Shown one piece after another: positions 1 through 8,657 of a stretch of DNA of 35,776 bases (position 1 is its first letter; every line of letters starts with the position of its first letter). Source of the DNA: Pseudobutyrivibrio sp. (GTDB lineage Bacteria; Bacillota; Clostridia; Lachnospirales; Lachnospiraceae); contig JAFYYR010000020.1 in the NCBI GenBank assembly GCA_017557435.1, positions 1-35,776 on the forward strand. The letters run 5' to 3'. A program made the position numbers and the translations under genes. The notes under the pieces are model-generated. The model did no database searches and was not told the origin of the DNA. It was given only the letters and a program-made list of their open reading frames with translations.

Positions 1-1
1 T

Positions 2-421
2 ATCGCTGCTCAGGCTCTTGGTATTGGCGAGGGCTCAATCGATGCAACAATCGATTTCGTAAAGGAAAGAAAGCAGTTTGGTCGTCCAATCGCTGCATTC
101 CAGAACACAGCATTCCAGCTTGCTGATATGAAGGCTCGTATGGATGCTGCTAAGTATCTTGTATACAATGCTGCATGTACAAAGGACATTTATACACAGG
201 ATCATAGAACAAGCTACTCTATCGAGGCAGCTGAGGCTAAGCTTTTTGCAGCTGAGGCAGCTATGGCTGTTACTACAAAGGCTGTACAGCTTCACGGTGG
301 TTACGGTTATACAAGAGAGTACGATGTTGAGCGTATGATGCGTGATGCTAAGATCACAGAAATTTACGAAGGAACATCTGAGGTTCAGAGACTTGTTATC
401 TCTGGCGCAATGCTCAAGTAA
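2..421 (+). CDS. bcd: Butyryl-CoA (short-chain acyl-CoA) dehydrogenase, C-terminal part
   Basis: Only the last 139 codons are present; the gene enters from the left edge in frame 2. The segment is the C-terminal helical domain of an acyl-CoA dehydrogenase: KERKQFGRPI, then LHGGYGYTREYDVERMMRD and EIYEGTSEVQR. In this family the Glu of the YEGT motif is the catalytic base that takes the alpha proton of the acyl-CoA. The flavoenzyme reduces crotonyl-CoA to butyryl-CoA. It is followed 33 bases later by etfB and etfA, the usual order for the electron-bifurcating Bcd-EtfAB complex of butyrate-forming Clostridia. Assignment to the butyryl-CoA enzyme rather than another acyl-CoA dehydrogenase rests on that context. 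The codon choice is strongly biased, as expected for a highly expressed gene. Confidence 0.93.
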   Translation: MAAQALGIGEGSIDATIDFVKERKQFGRPIAAFQNTAFQLADMKARMDAAKYLVYNAACTKDIYTQDHRTSYSIEAAEAKLFAAEAAMAVTTKAVQLHGGYGYTREYDVERMMRDAKITEIYEGTSEVQRLVISGAMLK

Positions 422-454
422 TTAACACTTTTATAGTTAAAGGAGATTAAATAC

Positions 455-1237
455 ATGAATATCGTAGTATGTATTAAACAGGTTCCTGATACAAAGGGCG
501 GCGTAAAGTTTAACCCAGATGGAACTCTTGATAGAGCTTCAATGCTCGCAATTATGAATCCAGATGACAAGGCAGGTCTTGAGGCTGCTCTTCGTCTTAA
601 GGATGAGACAGGTGCAAAGGTAACAGTTGTAACAATGGGTCTTCCAAAGGCAGATGATATGCTTCGTGAAGCTCTTGCTATGGGTGCTGATGAGGCAGTT
701 CTTATCACAGATAGACGCCTTGGTGGTGCTGATACATGGGCAACTTCTTCTACAATTGCAGCTGGTCTTAAGAAGCTTGATTACGATCTTATCATTACAG
801 GTCGTCAGGCTATCGATGGTGATACAGCACAGGTTGGTCCTCAGATCGCTGAGCACCTTGGCCTTCCTGTAATCTCATATGCTGAGGCTATCAAAGTTGA
901 GGGTAACAGCGTTATCGTTCAGCGTCAGTATGAGGATAGATATCATGAGATTAAGGCTCAGATGCCTTGTCTTATCACAGCTCTTGCAGAGCTCAACGAG
1001 CCACGTTATATGACTCCAGGCGGAATTTTCGATGCTTTCGATAAGGAAGTAACAGTTTGGGGTAGAGATGATCTTACAGATCTTGATGATGCAAACATCG
1101 GTCTTGCTGGTTCTCCAACAAAGATTGCTAAGGCATCTGATAAGGTACGTAAGGGCGCTGGCGAGAAGGTAGCTCTTGACCCTAAGGAGTCAGTAGAGTA
1201 CATCGTTAGCAAGCTTAAAGAAAAGCATGTAATTTAA
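455..1237 (+). CDS. etfB: Electron transfer flavoprotein beta subunit
   Basis: A 260-residue protein of normal EtfB length. It opens with the family signature MNIVVCIKQVPDT and carries GADEAVLITD and DTAQVGPQIAEHLGLP in the nucleotide-binding fold. EtfB pairs with EtfA. In anaerobic butyrate formers this pair splits electrons from NADH between crotonyl-CoA (through Bcd) and ferredoxin. The start is supported by AAAGGAG about 8 bases upstream of the ATG. The gene lies between bcd and etfA with short gaps (33 and 18 bases), so the three are almost certainly cotranscribed. That this is the bifurcating type is inferred from the operon. Confidence 0.96.
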   Translation: MNIVVCIKQVPDTKGGVKFNPDGTLDRASMLAIMNPDDKAGLEAALRLKDETGAKVTVVTMGLPKADDMLREALAMGADEAVLITDRRLGGADTWATSSTIAAGLKKLDYDLIITGRQAIDGDTAQVGPQIAEHLGLPVISYAEAIKVEGNSVIVQRQYEDRYHEIKAQMPCLITALAELNEPRYMTPGGIFDAFDKEVTVWGRDDLTDLDDANIGLAGSPTKIAKASDKVRKGAGEKVALDPKESVEYIVSKLKEKHVI

Positions 1238-1255
1238 TAAGAGGAGGCAAATAGA

Positions 1256-2299
1256 ATGTCATTAGAAGAATACAAGGGCGTAGCTATATTCGCTCAGCAG
1301 GTTGATAATAAACTTAGCTCAATTGCCTTCGAACTTATCGGCAAGGCACACGAGCTTGCAGCAGATTTAGGAACAGACGTAACAGCAGTAGTACTTGGTA
1401 AGGGTATCGCTAACCTGGCAGATGAGCTTGGTGAGTACGGTGCAGACAAGGTTGTTGTTATCGATGATCCAGCACTTGAGACATATCGTACAGAGCCTTA
1501 TGCACAGGCTCTTACAGCTTATATTAATGAGTACAAGCCAGAGATCATGCTTGTTGGTGCAACAGCAATCGGTCGTGATCTTGGTCCTACAGTTTCAGCT
1601 AGAGTTCAGACAGGTCTTACAGCTGACTGTACTTCACTTGAGATTGGTGATTTCCCACTTCAGGCTAGAGAAGGTCAGGAGCAGAAGCACAATCAGCTTC
1701 TTATGACTCGTCCAGCATTCGGTGGTAACACAATCGCTACAATCGCATGCCCAGACAACCGTCCACAGATGGCTACAGTTCGTCCAGGTGTTATGCAGAA
1801 GCTTGATAAGGTTGCTGGCCGCAAGGCAGAAGTTATCAACTTCAACCCAGAAATCAAAGAGAACAACAGATTTGTTGAGATTCTTAACATCGTAAAGAAC
1901 GTTGCTACAACAGTAGATATCATGGATGCAAAGATTCTTGTATCTGGTGGTCGTGGTGTTGGTTCTGCTGAGAACTTCAAGCTTCTTGATGATCTTGCAG
2001 AGGTTCTTGGTGCTACAGTTTCTTGCTCACGTGCCGTTGTAGATTCAGGCTGGAAGCCAAAGGATCTTCAGGTAGGTCAGACAGGTAAGACTGTACGTCC
2101 TAACGTATATTTTGCTATCGGTATCTCTGGTGCTATTCAGCATACAGCAGGTATGGAAGAGTCAGATATTATCATCGCTATCAACAAGGATGAGACAGCT
2201 CCTATCTTTGATGTAGCTGATTACGGTATCGTTGGTGATCTTAACAAGATCGTTCCAGCTCTTACTGAGGCACTTAAGGCTGAGTTAGCTAACAAGTAA
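1256..2299 (+). CDS. etfA: Electron transfer flavoprotein alpha subunit
   Basis: A 347-residue EtfA. The N-terminal half is the EtfB-like domain. The C-terminal half holds the FAD-binding domain, with LVSGGRGVGSAENF, GATVSCSRAVVDSGW, VGQTGKTVRPNVY and GISGAIQHTAGM in the expected order, ending with NKDETAPIFDVADYGIVGDL. Together with EtfB it passes electrons to butyryl-CoA dehydrogenase. A strong GAGGAGG site precedes the ATG by about 8 bases. It is the last gene of the unit: a stable hairpin (2379-2410) lies about 80 bases downstream and the next gene is of unrelated type. Confidence 0.96.
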   Translation: MSLEEYKGVAIFAQQVDNKLSSIAFELIGKAHELAADLGTDVTAVVLGKGIANLADELGEYGADKVVVIDDPALETYRTEPYAQALTAYINEYKPEIMLVGATAIGRDLGPTVSARVQTGLTADCTSLEIGDFPLQAREGQEQKHNQLLMTRPAFGGNTIATIACPDNRPQMATVRPGVMQKLDKVAGRKAEVINFNPEIKENNRFVEILNIVKNVATTVDIMDAKILVSGGRGVGSAENFKLLDDLAEVLGATVSCSRAVVDSGWKPKDLQVGQTGKTVRPNVYFAIGISGAIQHTAGMEESDIIIAINKDETAPIFDVADYGIVGDLNKIVPALTEALKAELANK

Positions 2300-2378
2300 T
2301 TCGGTCGAATTAAAAATGGGGCAATATCTACTCTTTCCGAAGATTAGATTTTTCCTATAATTTCTTTCTTTAATTTTA

Positions 2379-2410
2379 TTAAAGGCGGGTCCAGATGGAC
2401 TCGCCTTTAA
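2379..2410 (+). terminator. Terminator-like hairpin after etfA
   Basis: Bases 2379-2392 and 2397-2410 form a stem of about 14 bp with one G-T pair around an AGAT loop. It lies 80 bases past the etfA stop. A clean run of T after the stem is missing (AGTAATTTTA follows), so it could act partly as a terminator or as an RNA-stabilising 3' end for the abundant bcd-etf transcript. Confidence 0.6.
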
Positions 2411-2522
2411 GTAATTTTAGGTGTAAATTCATCGAATGTTTCCTGTTTACACATTCTTTCGCCACAGATATGGATTGATATATATATATATATTATCATA
2501 GGTTTAGTGTGAGGACTTGCGA

Positions 2523-3902
2523 ATGGAAAAGAGGCGATGGATAACAATTGTATTATCGATGATGGTAACTGTAATGGTTGCTTTCTTTATTGCGCCTTTT
2601 GAATGTGAAGCTAGAACTTTAACTCAGGCTGAAAATATGTCTCGAGTTAATTATAGAATTCTAAATGAAGATGAGATTAACATTTTAAGAGTCTTCTTTG
2701 ATTATGATTTTTATAAAGAAAATAATAGTGACGTGGTAGATGATTATGGTGATAGTTATGAAGCTCTATTCAATCACTTTGTGACTAAAGGTGTATTTGA
2801 AGGAAGAGATTGTTGCTCCTATTTCAATCCATCAGCGTATGGTGCTTTGAATCCTGATTTGTTATTAGCTTTTGGCGCTAATCCGGTGAAATACTACGAG
2901 CATTATTTGATTTTTAGTGATGGTGAAAATAGAGAAGATGCAACACTTGAAGTATGTGCTACACGAAATGTCACTGTAGTTTCATTGGCTGCTTCATCTA
3001 TTATAATAACACCAGTAGTATATTTTGCTGCAAAGTTATTTGGTACTGAAAGCTTTTATGAAGTAGCTGAGGTAGTTTATGGAAAGAGGATTGAAGTAAC
3101 TTCAGTGGAGACTCCACGTCCAACACCAAGTCCAGCTCCTGCTCCAATTCCTAATCCAGCACCAATACCAGACCCGGCACCGAATCCAGGTCCAACACCG
3201 GGACCAGGACCATCGCCTGAACCTACTCCAACACCAGACCCAGGTCCAACACCGGGACCAGGACCATCGCCTGAACCTACTCCAACACCAGACCCAGGTC
3301 CAACACCGGGACCAGGACCATCGCCTGGACCTACTCCAACGCCTAATCCTGCACCAACTCCTTCAGGTCCAATAGTTGTACAAATGGAGCCTGGAGATAC
3401 AGTATATTATTATATTTTACATAGTGAAAATGATCAGTCAGTATATGGGGCATATCAAGGTATAGGTGATCGACGTGATTTGACATTAGTTTGGACATCT
3501 TCTGATGAATATAGTGTTTCGGGAGATTATGAACCAACCTCAGAACATGCTCCAGAAACATGTTCTAATTTTGTTGTAACAGTTGTTTATGATTTTCCTT
3601 CACAAGCTAGTAATGAAGAAAAAATACAATATATTGCAGGCTACAAACCTGGTGAAAATATTAAAATAAATGTAGATAGGTCAGATGATGTTACAGTAGT
3701 TGATTTACCTACAATGCCGATAGGAACCGATGCAGTAGCTTCGGTGCATGATGGTACATATCACAATGTAGGTGATTCATTTGCAGTAGACGCCTCAACA
3801 GAATTTAGCATAAATGATGACGTTAATGTATGTGTAGAAACAGTATTGTCAAATAGTGAAAATTCAGACCAATTTGTTAGTGTAGAATTGGAAGTTAAGT
3901 GA
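2523..3902 (+). CDS. Secreted protein with NPD-type repeats and a Pro/Gly/Thr-rich linker
   Basis: A 459-residue exported protein of unknown function. The ATG at 2523 is chosen because GAGGA at 2511-2515 is 7 bases upstream; the TTG at 2517 would be too close to it. Residues 1-31 look like a signal peptide (basic start, hydrophobic core, cut near ECEA/RT). Two tandem units of about 45 residues follow, each with the pattern F-x4-Y-x3-N-x-D-[LV]-x3-[YF]-G and ending in a G-x-x-[ED]-[GN]-R-like motif (FEGR, DGENR). Such units are common in Lachnospiraceae secreted proteins. After a hydrophobic stretch (about residues 150-180) comes a Pro/Thr/Gly/Asp-rich linker built on three 18-residue repeats, then a C-terminal domain of about 175 residues that I do not recognise, with beta-rich character. 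The linker probably works as an extended spacer across the cell wall. Confidence 0.8.
   Translation: MEKRRWITIVLSMMVTVMVAFFIAPFECEARTLTQAENMSRVNYRILNEDEINILRVFFDYDFYKENNSDVVDDYGDSYEALFNHFVTKGVFEGRDCCSYFNPSAYGALNPDLLLAFGANPVKYYEHYLIFSDGENREDATLEVCATRNVTVVSLAASSIIITPVVYFAAKLFGTESFYEVAEVVYGKRIEVTSVETPRPTPSPAPAPIPNPAPIPDPAPNPGPTPGPGPSPEPTPTPDPGPTPGPGPSPEPTPTPDPGPTPGPGPSPGPTPTPNPAPTPSGPIVVQMEPGDTVYYYILHSENDQSVYGAYQGIGDRRDLTLVWTSSDEYSVSGDYEPTSEHAPETCSNFVVTVVYDFPSQASNEEKIQYIAGYKPGENIKINVDRSDDVTVVDLPTMPIGTDAVASVHDGTYHNVGDSFAVDASTEFSINDDVNVCVETVLSNSENSDQFVSVELEVK
3186..3347. repeat. Three tandem 54-bp direct repeats coding the Pro-rich linker
   Basis: Units start at 3186, 3240 and 3294 with an exact 54-base period (18 codons). 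The first two copies are essentially identical in DNA; the third differs at a few positions. Identity at DNA level, not only at protein level, indicates recent duplication and the potential for copy number to change by slippage or recombination. Confidence 0.9.
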
Positions 3903-3915
3903 TAAAATCATTACT

Positions 3916-5292
3916 ATGAATACAAGTAGAAGACTAGACATGACACATGGCCCTTTATTGGGCAAATTAATAATCTTTACAATTCCGATTATTTTGTCAG
4001 GTGTATTGCAGCTTTTATTTAACGCAGCTGACGTAATCGTTGTCGGTAGATTTGCCGGTCAGGCAAGCCTTAGTGCTGTAGGTTCCACTTCTTCACTTAT
4101 TAATTTAATGACTAACCTGTTTATAGGTATGTCTGTTGGTGCTAATGTATGTGCTGCTCAGTACTATGGTGCCAATAATGAAGCTGATGTTAAGAAAACA
4201 ATTCATACAAGCACAGCCTTTTCTCTTATATGCGGAATAGTATTAATATTTGTTGGTGTTTTTGGAGCCCGCCCAATGCTTTTACTTATGGGGTCTCCTA
4301 CCAATGTTATTAATCTAGCTGTTCTTTATGTGCAGATATATTTTATTGCTATGCCAGCAATAATGCTTTATAACTTTTTAGCTGCTATCTTAAGAGCATC
4401 TGGAGATACAGCGCATCCACTTTTCTTTCTTACAATAGCAGGTATAGTAAACGTATTATTAAATCTAGTTTTAGTAATTGGATTTAAGCTTGGAGTTGCA
4501 GGCGTTGCTATTGCAACTGTTACATCAAACTACATTTCCTGTGGAATGCTTGTGGTCTTTTTGATGAGAAAAGATGACTCCCTTAAGCTCGATATTACTA
4601 AGATATCTATAGACGGCAAGATTCTTAAAAAGATAGTTACCATGGGATTGCCTGCAGGTATTCAAGGCTCCTTGTTTTCACTATCTAACGTAGTTATTCA
4701 ATCTGCAATTAATTCTTTCGGAGAAGCTGTTATGGCAGGCTCTGCAGCGGCATCTTCCATAGAGGGATTTGTATATATTTCTATGAACTCGGTATCTCAG
4801 ACCACTGTGACATTTGTTGGTCAAAACTATGGCGCAGGTGATGAGAAGAGAGTTAAGAGAGTTATTTTTGATACCTTAGCAATTGTTAGTGTTGTAGGTC
4901 TCACTATGGGAAATCTTGCATATCATTTTGCGCCTCAATTGTTGCCGATTTATATGGATAGCAATGAGGATATTACAAGAGCGGTAGCTGCAGGTACCGT
5001 GAGACTGCTTTGGGTATGCTGCCCTTATCTTTTGTGCGGAATAATGGATACCCTCTGTGGTGGTCTTAGAGGTTTGGGCCATTCTACAGTTCCTATGGTT
5101 GTATCATTGCTTGGCGCTTGCGTTACTAGACTTATTTGGATTGCTACATATTTCCAGAGTCATCACACAGAGTCAGTACTGTTTTTCAGCTATCCAGGTA
5201 GCTGGTTCCTTACACTTACAGTTCACAGTATTTGTTTGATTATCGTTTATAAAGCTTGGGTTAAAAGGAAAAATAGCGAAATTAGAATATAG
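3916..5292 (+). CDS. MATE-family multidrug/metabolite efflux transporter
   Basis: A 458-residue integral membrane protein of the MATE family, with twelve predicted membrane helices as two related halves. The N terminus carries the usual MTHGPLLGKLIIFTIPIILSG arrangement, followed by LFNAADVIVVGRFAG and GMSVGANVCAAQYYGA; the second half has SVSQTTVTFVGQNYGAG. MATE proteins export cationic drugs or metabolites using Na+ or H+ gradients; the substrate here cannot be told. The start codon lies 13 bases after the previous stop, with no obvious Shine-Dalgarno site, so it may depend on translational coupling. The GH2 gene follows 15 bases downstream. Confidence 0.93.
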   Translation: MNTSRRLDMTHGPLLGKLIIFTIPIILSGVLQLLFNAADVIVVGRFAGQASLSAVGSTSSLINLMTNLFIGMSVGANVCAAQYYGANNEADVKKTIHTSTAFSLICGIVLIFVGVFGARPMLLLMGSPTNVINLAVLYVQIYFIAMPAIMLYNFLAAILRASGDTAHPLFFLTIAGIVNVLLNLVLVIGFKLGVAGVAIATVTSNYISCGMLVVFLMRKDDSLKLDITKISIDGKILKKIVTMGLPAGIQGSLFSLSNVVIQSAINSFGEAVMAGSAAASSIEGFVYISMNSVSQTTVTFVGQNYGAGDEKRVKRVIFDTLAIVSVVGLTMGNLAYHFAPQLLPIYMDSNEDITRAVAAGTVRLLWVCCPYLLCGIMDTLCGGLRGLGHSTVPMVVSLLGACVTRLIWIATYFQSHHTESVLFFSYPGSWFLTLTVHSICLIIVYKAWVKRKNSEIRI

Positions 5293-5307
5293 CTCGGGGA
5301 GGATTGG

Positions 5308-7062
5308 ATGGATTTTAAATCTATGTTACATGCAATGAGCAGACCTAGGAAAAATGCAGTTTCCTATGATCTCTCAACGGAATTTAAATATACAGGTCTA
5401 CAGGAATATCCTAGACCACAGTTACAGCGTAAGTCCTATATCAACTTAAATGGAAAATGGGATTATAGGATTTTAAGTGGTCAGGGGCAGGTTATATGTC
5501 AGGGACCAATAGAGGTGCCATTTTCGCCTGAAACTAGCCTTTCTGGAACAGAGCAGCACATGCTTCTTCCAGAAGAGACTTTAGAATATACAAAGTTTTT
5601 TACACTTGAGAAGGTGAAGAAATCTAAAAATCTCATTTTACATTTTGGAGCAGTTGACCAGGTAGCCCATGTATCGATAAATGGAATATCTCTTGGCACC
5701 CACGAGGGTGGCTATACCTCATTTTCATTTGATATAACTGAATATGTAGTTGAGGGAGATAATGAAATCAAGGTAAAAGTCCGTGATTACACAGATAAGG
5801 TGGGCTATGCCAGAGGTAAGCAATGCTTGAATCCTCATGGTATGTGGTATACAGCTCAAAGTGGTATATGGCAGACTGTTTGGATGGAGTGGGTTCCAAA
5901 GGCTTATGTTACTGATATGAAAATCACACCTGATATAGACAGGAATAGGGTGGATTTTATATTTAGAGTCTCAGAAATGAAGGGACATATAGCTATCAGT
6001 TCCTCTAATCAGGATTTAATTAAGAGATACAGCGTTGATAAAATCAGCGATGACTATATATATGCACATATCGAGCTTGATAAATACAAGCTATGGTCTC
6101 CAGAGGACCCTAATATTTATTTTGTAAATGTAGAGTATGGCAAGGACAGCTTTTCTACATACTTTACAATGCGCCATTTCGGAGTTGAGGTGGATGAAAA
6201 GGGTATTCCAAGACTGACACTTAACCACAAGCCATATTTTATGAATGGTGTTTTGGATCAGGGCTATTATCCTGAGAGTCTTATGACTCCACCTAGTGAT
6301 GACGCTATGATTTTTGATATAGAGACTATCAAAAGCCTTGGTTTTAACATGATTAGAAAGCACTGCAAGCTTGAGCCTATGCGCTGGTATTTTCACTGTG
6401 ATAGAATCGGCATGATTGTATGGCAGGATATTGTAAATGGTGGAACTGAATACAATATGAATATGATTTGTAATATTCCAACTTTAGTTCGACCTTTTGG
6501 AAGCACTAAGGATAAGAACAAGATATTCCTTAAATTTACAGGCAGAAACACCGAGAAATCCAAGGAATTGTGGCGCATGGAGTGTGCAGATATCATGAAC
6601 CAGCTTTATAGTGTTCCTTGCATAGGTCAGTGGTGCCTATTTAATGAGGGTTGGGGTCAGTTTGATGCTAATGCTAATCTAGAGTTTGCTAAGAAATACG
6701 ATACTACAAGACCTTTTGATGCAGCTTCAGGTTGGTTCCACGAGGGTTGTGGTGATATTTATTCTGAACACTTGTATTTTGAGGAGCTTCGTGTGAAAAA
6801 GGGAGCTCGACCATATGTAATTGCTGAGTATGGCGGCCCATCTCTAAAGGTTGGCGGTCATGTGAAAAAGGATTATCTCTATGGATACAAGAGATTCTCT
6901 CAGCCAAAGGATTTACAGGCTTACTATGATAAGCTTATGGCAAAAATAAAGTCCCTCCAGGAAGAGGGACTTGCAGGAGCTGTATTTACTCAAGCTACTG
7001 ATGTGGAAGAGGAGGTTAATGGCCTCATTACTTACGATCGCAAGGTGCAAAAGCTCTATTAA
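5308..7062 (+). CDS. Glycoside hydrolase family 2 protein (beta-galactosidase/beta-glucuronidase type)
   Basis: A 584-residue GH2 enzyme. The N-terminal sugar-binding jelly-roll spans about residues 45-190 (LNGKWDYRI, SINGISLGTHEGGYTSF, GIWQTVWMEW). An immunoglobulin-like domain follows (LWSPEDPNIYFV) and then the TIM barrel (NHKPYFMNGVLDQGYYPES, GFNMIRKHCKLEPMRWYFHCDRIG). The acid/base Glu is expected at E447 in FNEGWG and the nucleophile Glu at E507 in IAEYGG; both are present. There is no signal peptide, so it should act in the cytoplasm on imported oligosaccharides. It lacks the extra C-terminal domains of large LacZ enzymes. A GGGGAGG site sits 5-7 bases before the ATG. Its last 35 bases overlap the minus-strand gene at 7028-7483. 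Substrate specificity is undecided. Confidence 0.92.
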   Translation: MDFKSMLHAMSRPRKNAVSYDLSTEFKYTGLQEYPRPQLQRKSYINLNGKWDYRILSGQGQVICQGPIEVPFSPETSLSGTEQHMLLPEETLEYTKFFTLEKVKKSKNLILHFGAVDQVAHVSINGISLGTHEGGYTSFSFDITEYVVEGDNEIKVKVRDYTDKVGYARGKQCLNPHGMWYTAQSGIWQTVWMEWVPKAYVTDMKITPDIDRNRVDFIFRVSEMKGHIAISSSNQDLIKRYSVDKISDDYIYAHIELDKYKLWSPEDPNIYFVNVEYGKDSFSTYFTMRHFGVEVDEKGIPRLTLNHKPYFMNGVLDQGYYPESLMTPPSDDAMIFDIETIKSLGFNMIRKHCKLEPMRWYFHCDRIGMIVWQDIVNGGTEYNMNMICNIPTLVRPFGSTKDKNKIFLKFTGRNTEKSKELWRMECADIMNQLYSVPCIGQWCLFNEGWGQFDANANLEFAKKYDTTRPFDAASGWFHEGCGDIYSEHLYFEELRVKKGARPYVIAEYGGPSLKVGGHVKKDYLYGYKRFSQPKDLQAYYDKLMAKIKSLQEEGLAGAVFTQATDVEEEVNGLITYDRKVQKLY

Positions 7063-7483
7063 ACCAGCTCTGTGGAAAAGCCATACCGAATATGATTCCC
7101 ATAACAATGGCTCCGGCTGTCTTTATTGTGGACAGGCCGTAGCTTGAGAACATGGCCATATCATTTGTAATTAAATAATAAGAAGTGTAATAGATTCCGG
7201 CACCAGGTACCAGTGGGAAAATTCCTGCTATAAGGTACACGGTGACGGGATTTTTGCGTTTAGCTGCAAATGTTCTGGAAAATACTGTAAGCAAAAATGA
7301 ACCTACAACATTGCCAAGGGTAGGTGCTCCAAGCGCCTGGGTAATGATGAAATAGAATATCCATCCTATTCCGCCTGATATTCCGCAGTACAATAACTCT
7401 GACTTTGGTGCGGAAAAAACAATTGCAAATCCAAGTGTTGCAATCATTGCTATGATGAATTGAATAATATAATCTACTAACAT
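7028..7483 (-). CDS. ThrE-type exporter, small membrane subunit (YjjB/DUF3815-like)
   Basis: A 151-residue protein with four or five membrane helices, matching the small half of a split ThrE exporter (YjjB-like). The family exports threonine/serine in Corynebacterium, and the E. coli YjjPB pair exports succinate; the substrate here is unknown. Its ATG overlaps the stop of the upstream gene by one base (TAATG), and a GAGGAGG site lies about 12 bases before it. Both features argue for translational coupling to the large subunit. Its 3' end runs 35 bases into the end of the convergent GH2 gene, a tail-to-tail overlap with no room for a conventional terminator between the two. Confidence 0.85.
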   Translation of the reverse strand: MLVDYIIQFIIAMIATLGFAIVFSAPKSELLYCGISGGIGWIFYFIITQALGAPTLGNVVGSFLLTVFSRTFAAKRKNPVTVYLIAGIFPLVPGAGIYYTSYYLITNDMAMFSSYGLSTIKTAGAIVMGIIFGMAFPQSWFNRAFAPCDRK

Positions 7484-8256
7484 TAGATGTAGGCACCTCC
7501 TCCTATTAAATGTCCGATGGTGATTACAATACCTACACCAACGGCGATGCAGAAGGCTGTCAGCAATGCATCGATTAATCTGATTGAACCTGATAGATAA
7601 TCACTGTTGATAAAATCTCTGATACTGTTTGTAAGTGGTATTCCAGGAACAAGTGGCATTATGCCACCGATGATTATCTTATCATAATGAACTGGTAAGC
7701 CTACGGCATATAGTAGGATTGCTGTGAGGGAAACCACTATACTACCAAATACATTGGTCATGGTCTTACTGTTGGACTTCTTCTGGAACATAAGAAATAC
7801 TCTAAGAACCATTCCAACTAAAATAGCCATTACTGAATCTAGTGGTGTACCTCCATATAAATATGCAAATCCACCACAGCCGATTCCGGTTGCTATTAAT
7901 AATGTAAGCTGACTATATCCTGGTAGTGTTTTGCATTCTTCTAATTTCTTCCATGCATCCTCTATTGAAATATTATGTGCGCATACTTCTCTGCACAAAT
8001 GATTCAGTGCTGCGATTCGACCTAAGTTCATTGGGTACATAGGCACATGTCTAATCATCGAACTGGCATGTTCTGTCACTTCATCTGCGCTTGCAAATAT
8101 TCCATTGCTAAGTACATATACGTCACAGTCGGTGATGTCATATGAATTTAAAACTGCAAGTACACTATCCTCTACTCGATACACCTCTGCTCCGTTTCGA
8201 AGTAAGATGTCTCCTAATTCAACTGCAAAGGATAGTACCTTTTTTGTGTCTGTCAT
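7483..8256 (-). CDS. ThrE-type exporter, large subunit (YjjP/DUF1212-like)
   Basis: A 257-residue protein. The soluble N-terminal domain carries the DUF1212 signature ILLRNGAEVYRVEDS, and about five membrane helices follow from residue 115 (GYSQLTLLIATGIGCGGFAYLYG and onwards, with GGIMPLVPGIPLTNSIRDF typical of the family). With the next gene it forms a split ThrE-like amino-acid or dicarboxylate exporter. AAGGAGA stands about 6 bases before the ATG, and a good sigma-A promoter (8291-8319) lies just upstream. The pair is transcribed away from the mrp gene across the DnaA-box-like intergenic region. Confidence 0.87.
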   Translation of the reverse strand: MTDTKKVLSFAVELGDILLRNGAEVYRVEDSVLAVLNSYDITDCDVYVLSNGIFASADEVTEHASSMIRHVPMYPMNLGRIAALNHLCREVCAHNISIEDAWKKLEECKTLPGYSQLTLLIATGIGCGGFAYLYGGTPLDSVMAILVGMVLRVFLMFQKKSNSKTMTNVFGSIVVSLTAILLYAVGLPVHYDKIIIGGIMPLVPGIPLTNSIRDFINSDYLSGSIRLIDALLTAFCIAVGVGIVITIGHLIGGGAYI

Positions 8257-8290
8257 GTTATCTCCTTGTTTCTTAATTTCTCTATTTTTG

Positions 8291-8319
8291 ATTATCCAAT
8301 ATTAACATTATTTTTTCAA
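8291..8319 (-). promoter_or_regulatory. Sigma-A promoter for the ThrE-type operon
   Basis: On the minus strand TTGAAA (8319-8314) and GATAAT (8296-8291) are separated by exactly 17 bases. The predicted start is near 8284, about 28 bases before the ATG. The -35 box is about 23 bases from the nearest DnaA-like site, so DnaA binding could affect this promoter. Confidence 0.6.
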
Positions 8320-8341
8320 CCAAATCCTATTTATTTACAAT

Positions 8342-8523
8342 TGTGGATAACATTGTGGGTAAAAATTGCTTGTTGATTGAAGTGTCACTATTGTGGAAAA
8401 CTTCTGCAAGCCCTTTAAATTAAAGGATTTTCAAAAATGTGGAAAAATTGATTTCCACAGCAATAATTGAAAAAGTGAAGTTATCCTCAACTTAAAAAAA
8501 ATGATTGTGGATATTGTGGATAA
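8342..8523. other. DnaA-box-like cluster (oriC-like or DnaA-titration region)
   Basis: Four 9-mers fit the TTWTNCACA consensus, all on the minus strand: 8342-8350 and 8515-8523 (both exact TTATCCACA), and 8392-8400 and 8438-8446 (TTTTCCACA). Single-mismatch copies lie at 8354-8362, 8451-8459 (plus strand), 8481-8489 (plus strand) and 8506-8514. This gives about eight sites in 182 AT-rich bases, with a very AT-rich tract on the left (8285-8341). The cluster sits in a 440-base gene-free divergent region. Such density is typical of replication origins, but no dnaA, dnaN or rpmH is near. A chromosomal origin, a secondary origin, or a DnaA-regulated or titrating element all remain possible. Confidence 0.6.
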
Positions 8524-8657
8524 GTCGGTTGATAAGTTGGCGCGTGTACCAACTATAGAAAAGACCAGGTAATTGCCCCATTTTAAGTAGAATAAATAGG
8601 AGAACATTTAGAAAGTAGTAAGAGATAAATGTTTGATACCGGAATCATATTATGTGT

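Noticed and set aside
385-708. Minus-strand open frame across the bcd-etfB junction
   Set aside because: It lies antisense to strongly supported genes, has no Shine-Dalgarno site and its residue mix is that of a codon-bias shadow.
2479-2492. (TA)7 tract upstream of the secreted repeat protein, possible phase-variable promoter spacer
   Set aside because: No -35/-10 pair with sensible spacing could be placed around it, so a switching role is not supported.
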